From NCBI RefSeq assembly GCF_026790145.1, contig NZ_JALAMS010000011.1, positions 62,001-126,000 on the forward strand: a DNA stretch of 64,000 nucleotides, read 5' to 3'. The stretch's first letter is position 1; each line of letters begins with the position of its first letter. The notes below the pieces were generated by a model. That model saw only the letters and a list, made by a program, of their open reading frames with translations, made no database searches and was not told the origin of the DNA. A program made the position numbers and the translations under genes. Below are positions 50,514 to 57,436 of this stretch, piece after piece. Source of the stretch: Bacillus_I endophytica_A. GTDB taxonomy: Bacteria > Bacillota > Bacilli > Bacillales > Bacillaceae_H.

Positions 50514-51875
50514 ATGGGCAAAATAGGGATAGTGGCAGATGATTTAACAGGTGCCACTACAGTTGGTGTTTTATTAGCTAAATCAGGGATCTCGACTGCG
50601 GCTTTCTTTGATGAAAACTCACTCGAGGAAAGAACAAACTATCAAGCAATGGTTCTTAGCAGCGACAGTAGACACTTAAAAAAAGAAGAGGCACAGAATA
50701 GAGTTAAATTAGCTGTACGAGAATTAAAGAATCATGGTGCTGTTTACTTTTCAAAAAGAATTGATACAACAATGAGAGGCGGAATTGGATTTGAAGTTGA
50801 TGCAATGCTTGAAGAACTAGATGCTGATACGATAGCTATCATGGTTCCAACAATGCCCCAATCAAACCGAATTCTAGTAGGTGGCTATTCCTTAATTGAT
50901 GGAGTTGCTTTATCTAAAACTCCTGTAGCAAATGATGTAAGAACCCCTGTTACAGAGACGCATGTACCAAGCCTTATGGCACAGCAAACAAAACAAAAAA
51001 TAGGGATTATTCCATTAGGAGATGTACTCTTAGGAAAAGAACAATTAAAACAAACGCTAATCGAAAAGCGAGAGAACAATGCAAGAGTAATTATTATAGA
51101 TGCCGTGACACTTGAGGATGTAGAAACAATTGCAGAAGCTGTAACTGAGTTAAAGTGGAATGTTTTAGCTATTGATCCTGGTCCATTTTCAGAAAAGCTA
51201 GCTATATTAAAAGGTTATGGTTCCCATAACGAACAAATCATAGATAACTATACTATTGAACAAGAGATAAAAGGAACCGTTCTAGCTGTTGCTGGTAGTG
51301 CCTCCCCCGTCACTAAAACTCAATTGAAAGCGCTATCTTCAGAGAGTGGTACTTATCAGATATCTGTTGATGCGGAGTTACTCATTGATAAGAGAAATCA
51401 CGCATTTCTAGAAATACACCGCTCAACAAAGAAGGCTATTGCTGCTTTAGAATCGCAAACTTCTAGAGTTATATTGTTAGAAAGTGCCTTAAACGGGAAT
51501 GTCCTTAATTTACAAGAGAAGGAAGCATATTATGGATTACAACCAGGAGATGCTGCTCGCAATATTAATACAGGACTAGGAGAAATCGTTAAAAACCTAC
51601 TAAATAATAGAATAGACGATATTAAAGGTATTTATTTGACTGGCGGGGATACTATGGTAAGCGTTCTTCGTCTGTTAGGTGCACAAGGAATTGAATTAAT
51701 TGATTATGTAATCCCACAGGCTGATTTAGGAAGAATCATTGGCGGAAAATATGACGGACTTATTGTTGTTGGCAAAGGTGGATTAACAGGTAAGGAAAAT
51801 ACAGCAATCTCTATTATAAGAAGAATCTTTGAAGAATCCTTAAAATCCGGTGCAAAAACGACCTTAAACCATTAA
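50514..51875 (+). CDS. dtnK: Four-carbon acid sugar kinase (DUF1537, DtnK/OtnK-like)
   Basis: 453-residue two-domain kinase. N-terminal substrate domain: IGIVADDLTGATTVGVLLAKSG, FSKRIDTTMRGGIGFEVDAML and VPTMPQSNRILVGGYSLIDG. C-terminal nucleotide-binding domain: YLTGGDTMVSVLRLLGAQG, then IIGGKYDGLIVVGKGGLTGKENTAI. The family phosphorylates D-threonate, D-erythronate or 3-keto derivatives. Next to PdxA2, D-threonate is the best guess. TTGGAGGG ribosome site. Confidence 0.9.
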   Translation: MGKIGIVADDLTGATTVGVLLAKSGISTAAFFDENSLEERTNYQAMVLSSDSRHLKKEEAQNRVKLAVRELKNHGAVYFSKRIDTTMRGGIGFEVDAMLEELDADTIAIMVPTMPQSNRILVGGYSLIDGVALSKTPVANDVRTPVTETHVPSLMAQQTKQKIGIIPLGDVLLGKEQLKQTLIEKRENNARVIIIDAVTLEDVETIAEAVTELKWNVLAIDPGPFSEKLAILKGYGSHNEQIIDNYTIEQEIKGTVLAVAGSASPVTKTQLKALSSESGTYQISVDAELLIDKRNHAFLEIHRSTKKAIAALESQTSRVILLESALNGNVLNLQEKEAYYGLQPGDAARNINTGLGEIVKNLLNNRIDDIKGIYLTGGDTMVSVLRLLGAQGIELIDYVIPQADLGRIIGGKYDGLIVVGKGGLTGKENTAISIIRRIFEESLKSGAKTTLNH

Positions 51876-51971
51876 CAAATATGTAAGGCAGCATAGTAAC
51901 TTATGATTTAAGCTATTCGTTTCTCAAGTTAAAAGATAGAGTTAGTAGTTCCTATAAAAAGGTGTGATAAT

Positions 51972-52958
51972 ATGAATATTTTAAATAAAATGCAAAAGGT
52001 CCCTGGAGGATTAATTATTATTCCCTTATTGGCCGCGATTTTAATTAATACATTTATCCCTAGTGTTATGTCAGTTGGTGGTCCTACAACGGCCTTATTT
52101 AAAGAAGGATCATCAGCAATGATGGGGATATTCTTACTGATTTGTGGATCTTCTATTAATATAAAACAAGCAGGTTTACCTCTCTATAAAGGTTCTGTGT
52201 TACTTGGCTTAAAATTTATTGTTGGTGCGGGTATAGGCTGGGCTGTTGGTCTTATGTTTGGTCCTGAAGGAATCTTAGGATTATCAACACTTGTACTTAT
52301 TAGTGCACTAACTAGCTCTAATAGTTCACTATATATTGCACTTTGTTCAGACTATGGGGATTCAAGTGATGCCGGAGCCATTTCTGTTCTATGTATTAAA
52401 GATGGGCCATTTGTAAGCATGGTTGCCTTGGGCGCTACTGGACTTGCTAGTATTCCTTTTGAATCATTAATTGCCATGATTATTCCCCTTCTAATAGGTG
52501 TCGTTTGGGGAAATCTTGATAAACAGTTTCGTGATCTTTGTGCGAAAGCACAGCCACTTATCATTATTATTATGTCTTTTGCTATCGGAGCTAACTCTAA
52601 TATCAATACTATTTTCACGGCTGGTATTACAGGTATTTTACTTGGTTTAATTGCATTTCTTACAGGTTTTCTTTTTTACTTCCTATACAATCTGTTCTTA
52701 AAAAAGAAAACCGCTCTCGGAACTGCCCTTGGCACAGTAGCTGCAAGTTCAGCTTTAACTCCTGCTATTATAGCTGAAGCTGACCCTTCTCTACAACGTT
52801 TTGTAGATGCTGCTACCGCCCAGCTTGCTACAGCAAGTATTATTACAATGTTACTTTGCCCACTACTTATTGCTTTCTTAGATAAAAGGCTTAAAAAGAA
52901 AAGAAATATTAAAGAAGCTAAAATATCAGATATTTCTGATAATAGCAGTACAGCTTGA
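51972..52958 (+). CDS. kdgT: KdgT-family sugar-acid permease
   Basis: 328-residue inner-membrane protein of the 2-keto-3-deoxygluconate permease family, about 10 hydrophobic segments. It starts KVPGGLIIIPLLAAILINTF, has TALFKEGSSAMMGIFLLICGSSI and the conserved SALTSSNSSLYIALCSDYGDSSDAGA block, and ends TAQLATASIITMLLCPLL. It likely imports the sugar acid used by DtnK-PdxA2. A hairpin (52971-53014) follows the stop. Confidence 0.9.
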   Translation: MNILNKMQKVPGGLIIIPLLAAILINTFIPSVMSVGGPTTALFKEGSSAMMGIFLLICGSSINIKQAGLPLYKGSVLLGLKFIVGAGIGWAVGLMFGPEGILGLSTLVLISALTSSNSSLYIALCSDYGDSSDAGAISVLCIKDGPFVSMVALGATGLASIPFESLIAMIIPLLIGVVWGNLDKQFRDLCAKAQPLIIIIMSFAIGANSNINTIFTAGITGILLGLIAFLTGFLFYFLYNLFLKKKTALGTALGTVAASSALTPAIIAEADPSLQRFVDAATAQLATASIITMLLCPLLIAFLDKRLKKKRNIKEAKISDISDNSSTA

Positions 52959-52970
52959 TAGAGAATACAA

Positions 52971-53014
52971 AAAATTGTTGATTGATTGAGTCCTCTCTTT
53001 CAACCAACAATTTT
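52971..53014 (+). repeat. Hairpin after kdgT
   Basis: AAAATTGTTG / CAACAATTTT stem enclosing a second GTTGA/TCAAC-type pairing, followed by CATTTTTAAGG. It could be a partial terminator separating kdgT from the broken aldo/keto reductase gene. Confidence 0.5.
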
Positions 53015-53038
53015 CATTTTTAAGGAGTAGATGTCATT

Positions 53039-53320
53039 ATGATTAAAACATTGCTAAGTGAAAACAAAAAAATAGACGTTCTTCCTATTGGATTAGGAGC
53101 AAATGCTATTGGTGGATATAATATCTTCAATAATATAGAGGATGATAAAGGAAAAAAAACACTCCATCATGCTTTGGAAAGAGGAATCAATTTTATTGAT
53201 ACAGCTTTTCGTTATGGGAATGGACACTCAGAGGAACTAATTGGGGAAGTTTTAAAAGAACATAACCGCGAACAAGTTGTAATAGCAACAAAAGGAGCTC
53301 ATCGACTTACACCAATATGA
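53039..53320 (+). pseudogene. Aldo/keto reductase, N-terminal fragment only
   Basis: 93 residues matching the first third of an aldo/keto reductase: IGLGANAIGG and the FIDTAFRYGNGHSEELIGEVL cofactor/catalytic segment with the Asp and Tyr, then VVIATKGAHR. A normal protein has about 300 residues; here the frame stops and a terminator follows after 10 bases, so the rest was deleted. A good AAGGAG site shows it was once a real last gene of the operon. Confidence 0.85.
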
Positions 53321-53330
53321 TGTTAAAACA

Positions 53331-53375
53331 AAACCGATGTAATTGAACACGTAAAGTGGTCAATTACATCGGTTT
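53331..53375. terminator. Bidirectional terminator closing both arms
   Basis: Perfect 16-bp stem AAACCGATGTAATTGA / TCAATTACATCGGTTT, T-rich on the plus side and TTTTGTTTT on the minus side, between the AKR fragment and the converging tpiA. Confidence 0.92.
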
Positions 53376-53386
53376 CTTTTTTCCTT

Positions 53387-54172
53387 TTATTTAGCTACTT
53401 TGCTATTTTGAATGAATCTTTCAATATCATCTAGTATTGGTTCAAATTTTTGTAGATCCCAAGCAGAACGTCCAATAAATAAGCCATTTACATTTTCACC
53501 TTGTAAATAATCTATTGCGTTTTTTCTATTTACACTTCCACCAAATAAGATAGGTACATTCTTTCCTACATGCCCAAACATTTCTACAAGTACGTTACGA
53601 ATGTGATTATGCATCTGATGAACATATTCTGACGTAGCTTCGACCCCTCCTTCACCAATTGCCCAGACTGGCTCATAAGCAATCATCACATCCTCTACTT
53701 GTTCTTGAGATACCCCTTTTAAACATACCTTCAATTGTATGGAGAGAGATTCTCTACTAATACCAAACTCTTTTTGTTCTATGTGTTCCCCAATGCAAAC
53801 TAATGGGGTAATGTTATATTTTAAAGAAGCTTGAATTTTCTTATTTAAGTCTTGATCATTTTCATTATAAAATTGACGTCTTTCAGAGTGACCTAGTTCA
53901 ACTAAATCTACTCCTATTTCTTTTAACATAGTAGGAGAAACTTCACCTGTAAAGGCTCCCTCATCCTCCCAATGCATATTTTGTGCTCCTAATAAAATAT
54001 TAGAGTCTATTTCTCTTTTTAGAGGAAATAATGATGTATACGGAGGAATAATAAAAAGCTGCATACTCAGGTCTTTGTTTTTCGCTATTTCCTGCAACTC
54101 TCTAAAGTAAACTTGTCCTTCTTCAATCGTTTTATGCATTTTCCAGTTAGTACCAACATATACCTTATCCAT
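53387..54172 (-). CDS. tpiA: Triose-phosphate isomerase family protein (cluster paralogue)
   Basis: 261 residues with all TIM catalytic residues: Lys in TNWKMHKT, His in ELGHSERR and Glu in AYEPVWAIGEG, plus the phosphate loop FGGSVN. The C-terminal GLFIGRSAWDLQKF differs from the usual GGASL of glycolytic TpiA and is seen, as I recall, in EryH-type enzymes. It may make glyceraldehyde-3-phosphate from the DHAP produced by PdxA2, or isomerise tetrulose phosphates. An extended -10 promoter (TGATATAAT) lies ahead. Confidence 0.88.
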   Translation of the reverse strand: MDKVYVGTNWKMHKTIEEGQVYFRELQEIAKNKDLSMQLFIIPPYTSLFPLKREIDSNILLGAQNMHWEDEGAFTGEVSPTMLKEIGVDLVELGHSERRQFYNENDQDLNKKIQASLKYNITPLVCIGEHIEQKEFGISRESLSIQLKVCLKGVSQEQVEDVMIAYEPVWAIGEGGVEATSEYVHQMHNHIRNVLVEMFGHVGKNVPILFGGSVNRKNAIDYLQGENVNGLFIGRSAWDLQKFEPILDDIERFIQNSKVAK

Positions 54173-54217
54173 TTTGATATCCGCTCCCTAATAGTTTCAT
54201 CCCTAACTTCATTCTTT

Positions 54218-54297
54218 ATTATATCATCTTTTTATCTTTTGTTATCGTTTTCTTTGTTTTTTGTGGTAATATTAATAATAAAGAAAATAAACGAAAA
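54218..54297 (-). promoter_or_regulatory. tpiA/deoR intergenic control region
   Basis: Minus-strand extended -10 TGATATAAT (54218-54226) for tpiA. Immediately upstream is CGTTTTC (54246-54252), and ATAAACGAAAA at 54287-54297 repeats the motif found at 48992-49003 and 49181-49194. This suggests autoregulation of deoR and control of tpiA by the same repressor. Confidence 0.55.
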
Positions 54298-54380
54298 AAT
54301 AATTATCTTCTCTTGTCATTTTTAAAAATGAATAAAAATGGAAAAGGTAATCTAATTTTAAAAAATAGGTGGGAAATATT

Positions 54381-55154
54381 ATGTATGCGGATGAACGTAG
54401 AAATAAAATCTTGGAAATTGTTATAGAAAAAGAAACAGTATCTGTAAATGAATTAACAGAACTTCTTAACTTTTCCGCAGCCACAGTTCGTTCTGATTTA
54501 AGCCAATTAGAGAAACAAGGGCTCTTAAACCGAACCCATGGTGGCGCCATGATTAAAGAAAAAGGTATAGATGTAGTAGATAAAAAATATGAAGTACGCG
54601 AAAAGAAATATCGTACTGAGAAACAGAGAATTGCTTCATATGCGATTAAACATATAGAAGAAGGTCAATGTATTCTTTTAGACGCAAGTTCTACCTGTTT
54701 CGAGCTTGCAACACTGTTAAGGGATTCTACAATGAGATTAACTGTTGTAACAAGCGGTTTATCAACAGCATCATTGCTTAAAGAAAACCCATACTTAACA
54801 GTGATTGTAATCGGTGGGATTGTCCGAAGCTCTTCTAATTCTGTTGAAGGCCTACTAGGATGTGAGCTCTTAAGAAAGATTAATATTGATATCCTTTTTA
54901 CTTCTGCATATGCTTTCAATACAAAAGACGGACTTACTGATTTTAGCTTATATGAAGTAGAATTAAAACGAGAAATGGTTGCTGTTACGAATAAAACAAT
55001 TGCTTTACTTGATCATAGTAAAATCAACAAAAACTCTATTGCTACTTTTGCTCATACACATGAAGTGGATGTATTAATTACAGATCAAGAAGTTTCTGAC
55101 GAGATAAATGAATATTTTACTTCCCAAGGGAAAATTATAGAAATTGCGAATTAA
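54381..55154 (+). CDS. DeoR-family transcriptional repressor
   Basis: 257 residues. The N-terminal winged helix carries ADERRNKILEIVIEKETVSVNELTELLNFSAATVRSDLSQLEKQGLLNRTHGGA, the DeoR signature. The C-terminal DeoRC sensor has the phosphosugar-type ILLDASST and GLTDFSLYEVELKR (with YEVELK). An in-frame GTG at 54369 exists, but ATG 54381, 8 bases after AGGTGGG, fits the family. It most likely responds to a phosphorylated intermediate of the tetronate pathway. Confidence 0.88.
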   Translation: MYADERRNKILEIVIEKETVSVNELTELLNFSAATVRSDLSQLEKQGLLNRTHGGAMIKEKGIDVVDKKYEVREKKYRTEKQRIASYAIKHIEEGQCILLDASSTCFELATLLRDSTMRLTVVTSGLSTASLLKENPYLTVIVIGGIVRSSSNSVEGLLGCELLRKINIDILFTSAYAFNTKDGLTDFSLYEVELKREMVAVTNKTIALLDHSKINKNSIATFAHTHEVDVLITDQEVSDEINEYFTSQGKIIEIAN

Positions 55155-55173
55155 CTAGCCTTATCCTCTATAG

Positions 55174-55215
55174 AAAGCGCCGTTTAATATAATCCTTTAT
55201 ATTAAACGGCGCTTT
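55174..55215. terminator. Bidirectional intrinsic terminator
   Basis: Seventeen-base-pair perfect stem AAAGCGCCGTTTAATAT / ATATTAAACGGCGCTTT with an 8-base loop between deoR and the converging racemase gene. Confidence 0.92.
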
Positions 55216-55221
55216 TACAAT

Positions 55222-55887
55222 CTATACATGAGGACAATTTAACGCTTCTCTTATATGGCTTTCGAGCAGGTTTAGAGGAGTATTAATACAAATGCCTGTC
55301 TTCTCCCCCACATGTTGAGCTAGGGGAGCCATAGAAAGCTGTGCAACAGAGAGCGATGTATCTCTTCTCTCGTTTAGAAGGTTTTCTAATCGTTCCTCTA
55401 CTATTCTTTTATATTTCTCTTTCTCTCCTTTCATAACAAACTCGAAGGCTCCTTCTATTAAGATTGGCGTAATATTAATCTTCTTCTGATACCGGTCAGC
55501 GAACATATCTAATTGGTTCATTGTCCCTTTAACTGTTTCAGGATTCGTAAAAACTAGTGTTTGAGGTGTCTCTTTCTCACAAATTTTATGGAATAGGGGA
55601 GCATCAATTTTTATAATAGGAATACAAATCCCCAATTTCTCTTCATTAAGATATGCTGTAAAAAACGTGCACGTAATTAAAATTCCATCAACTCCTGTGC
55701 TAGCTATCCAATTTAGTGTATCCCCTATTTTCTTTTGTATATCACTAACAGTAAAACTTTGATCATTCTTACGAGCATCAAGACCTGGATCTACAAAATG
55801 TAGAAGTTCAATATCCATATTGCGTAATGATGCCTCAATATGTTCAATATTTGAGTGATGAGCATGGAAACAGGCTAGTTTTTTCAT
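55222..55887 (-). CDS. Asp/Glu racemase superfamily protein
   Basis: 221 residues of the Asp/Glu/hydantoin racemase fold. It has VDGILITCTFFTAYL with one catalytic-type Cys and a second motif VAQLSMAPLAQHV, in which Ser replaces the second Cys of true racemases; an AQxSM pattern occurs in several family subgroups. Activity is unassigned. It borders the sugar-acid locus but is closed off by a terminator, so membership is uncertain. Confidence 0.78.
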   Translation of the reverse strand: MKKLACFHAHHSNIEHIEASLRNMDIELLHFVDPGLDARKNDQSFTVSDIQKKIGDTLNWIASTGVDGILITCTFFTAYLNEEKLGICIPIIKIDAPLFHKICEKETPQTLVFTNPETVKGTMNQLDMFADRYQKKINITPILIEGAFEFVMKGEKEKYKRIVEERLENLLNERRDTSLSVAQLSMAPLAQHVGEKTGICINTPLNLLESHIREALNCPHV

Positions 55888-55929
55888 TTGGAGTGCTCCT
55901 TTTTTAGAATAGTGATAGGTAATTCATAT

Positions 55930-56034
55930 TTATTGTTCTAAATTTTCTTTCATTTCTTTAATATCTATTCCTTCATACCATCCATAGTTTCTTAAAATCT
56001 TTAAAGCTTCCTTACTCGTATCCAATGCCTTCAC
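55930..56034 (-). pseudogene. SUKH-3-like immunity protein fragment
   Basis: A GTG-started 34-codon frame contains SKEALKILRNYGWYEGIDI, resembling the start of SUKH-3 family proteins (pattern ALxxLxxAGWYEGR). It ends after only two helices, where a full protein has about 170 residues. The frame stays open further upstream to about 56120 without a start codon. It is probably a leftover of a toxin-immunity gene. Recognition is from pattern memory only. Confidence 0.35.
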
Positions 56035-56143
56035 TTCCCTAATACCGACTATGTAAAATCTCCGAAAGCTATTTATAAAAACATCATTAATAAACTCCTC
56101 GGCTTTTTTAAAAAGGTTTATTCCTACGTTTTACCAATTTATA

Positions 56144-56184
56144 AAAAATCCTTAATTAACTTAAAGCTAACTAAGGATTTTATT
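56144..56184 (-). terminator. Terminator of the ADP-ribosylglycohydrolase gene
   Basis: Minus-strand AAAATCCTTAGTTA / TAATTAAGGATTTT hairpin followed by TTT. Confidence 0.8.
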
Positions 56185-56221
56185 TAAAATGTATTTTGTA
56201 TTTTCTATGTTAACCTTACCA

Positions 56222-57232
56222 TCAATACTTTCCTTCCTTCATACCTTTCTCTACTCTAGCGTCACAAAAGTCTTTGATTAACTCATCAACTTTGTCTTTT
56301 CTCACTATTTTCTCCAGCCAATCCTTAGGAATACCTTCCATCTTGTAGTACATTCCTGCTAAAGTCCCTGTTATCGCTCCTACTGTATCTGTGTCATCAC
56401 CTAGATTAACGGCTTTTAAAACTGCTGCTTTAAAAGAAGAAGTCGTCCCTAAACACCATATAGCCGCTTCTAAAGTATGTACTACATAACCACCTGACAA
56501 AATCTCTTCTTCTGGGATGTTAAAGAAATTATCTTTAAATATTCTTTCATAGTGCTGGAATTCTTTTTGATAGGGATGATCTTCATTAAAAATATGATTA
56601 AAAAGAAGCTGTATATTTTGAATTGCTTTTTCAAGGGAATCATTCAGAGACATTCTAACTAACAGTTCTACATAAATAAAAGACCCTACAATAGCTCGTG
56701 GATGCGCGTGTGTTATTTCCGTATATTGTCTAATGATTTTAACGTGTTTATCAAAGTCAAAATCTTTACTTAAGATAAGGGCTAATGGAGAAATTCTCAT
56801 AATTGCTCCATTTCCATTATCATATTCAGATGTTCCGCCACATTGTGTTAATGGTGTTCCTTCCTTAAAACGTCTAATTGCTTTTACAGTGGCAATTCCT
56901 ATATCAAACATCTTTCCATGAGGAGTAAGGTAGCCATTCTCTTCATATTGTACAAACTTCTTCATTAAATCTAGCGGGCTACCATTTTCCGTTAAGTTTT
57001 CGACTAAACATAAAGTCATTGACGTATCGTCTGACCATGTACCAGGTGGCTGATTATATGTTCCATATCCCGTGACATCGTTAATATGAAAAGTCCCTCT
57101 TTTTTTAAACTCTACAGGTACTCCTAACATATCGCCAATAATACCTCCGTAAAGCGTCGGTAAAACTTGCTTTTTAATAGCTATTTCTAGAAACATTTTG
57201 TCATCTGCCTCCCATCGTTCTAGTAATCTCAT
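56222..57232 (-). CDS. ADP-ribosylglycohydrolase (DraG family)
   Basis: 336 residues. The dinuclear Mg site of DraG/ARH enzymes is complete: IIGDMLGVPVEF, GTWSDDTSM (Asp-Asp), GNGAIMRISPLA and the C-terminal NLGDDTDTVGAITGTLAG. The enzyme removes ADP-ribose from proteins or DNA. It lies directly downstream of the type VII-like locus, where DraG proteins such as Tri1 elsewhere serve as immunity to ADP-ribosyltransferase toxins. ATG 57232 follows AAAGGA; a TTG 9 bases earlier is possible. Confidence 0.88.
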   Translation of the reverse strand: MRLLERWEADDKMFLEIAIKKQVLPTLYGGIIGDMLGVPVEFKKRGTFHINDVTGYGTYNQPPGTWSDDTSMTLCLVENLTENGSPLDLMKKFVQYEENGYLTPHGKMFDIGIATVKAIRRFKEGTPLTQCGGTSEYDNGNGAIMRISPLALILSKDFDFDKHVKIIRQYTEITHAHPRAIVGSFIYVELLVRMSLNDSLEKAIQNIQLLFNHIFNEDHPYQKEFQHYERIFKDNFFNIPEEEILSGGYVVHTLEAAIWCLGTTSSFKAAVLKAVNLGDDTDTVGAITGTLAGMYYKMEGIPKDWLEKIVRKDKVDELIKDFCDARVEKGMKEGKY

Positions 57233-57403
57233 TTTTATCAATCCTTTACTTTACTAAGTTATTCGATTTAAACGTCAACTTTGACATTTAATCTTTAAAT
57301 TCTCCCTTACTAATGTTCTCTCTTAAGCTCTCTAGCGCATGTATTCTTTCTAACTTTATTAAAAAAACTTTATCTAACCTTAATCTATAATATTATTTAT
57401 ACA

Positions 57404-57427
57404 ATAAAGGCCGGATTTCTCCGGCCT
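57404..57427 (-). terminator. Terminator at the end of the type VII-like operon
   Basis: AGGCCGGA / TCCGGCCT stem with T-rich flanks, 10 bases after the stop of the 865-residue gene. It separates that gene from the DraG gene, and 57242-57403 has no gene. Confidence 0.85.
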
Positions 57428-57436
57428 CTTTATCTA

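Noticed and set aside
55222..55887. Missing second catalytic cysteine in the racemase-like protein
   Set aside because: The AQxSM pattern occurs in several subgroups of the superfamily, so it is probably normal for this type and not a lesion.
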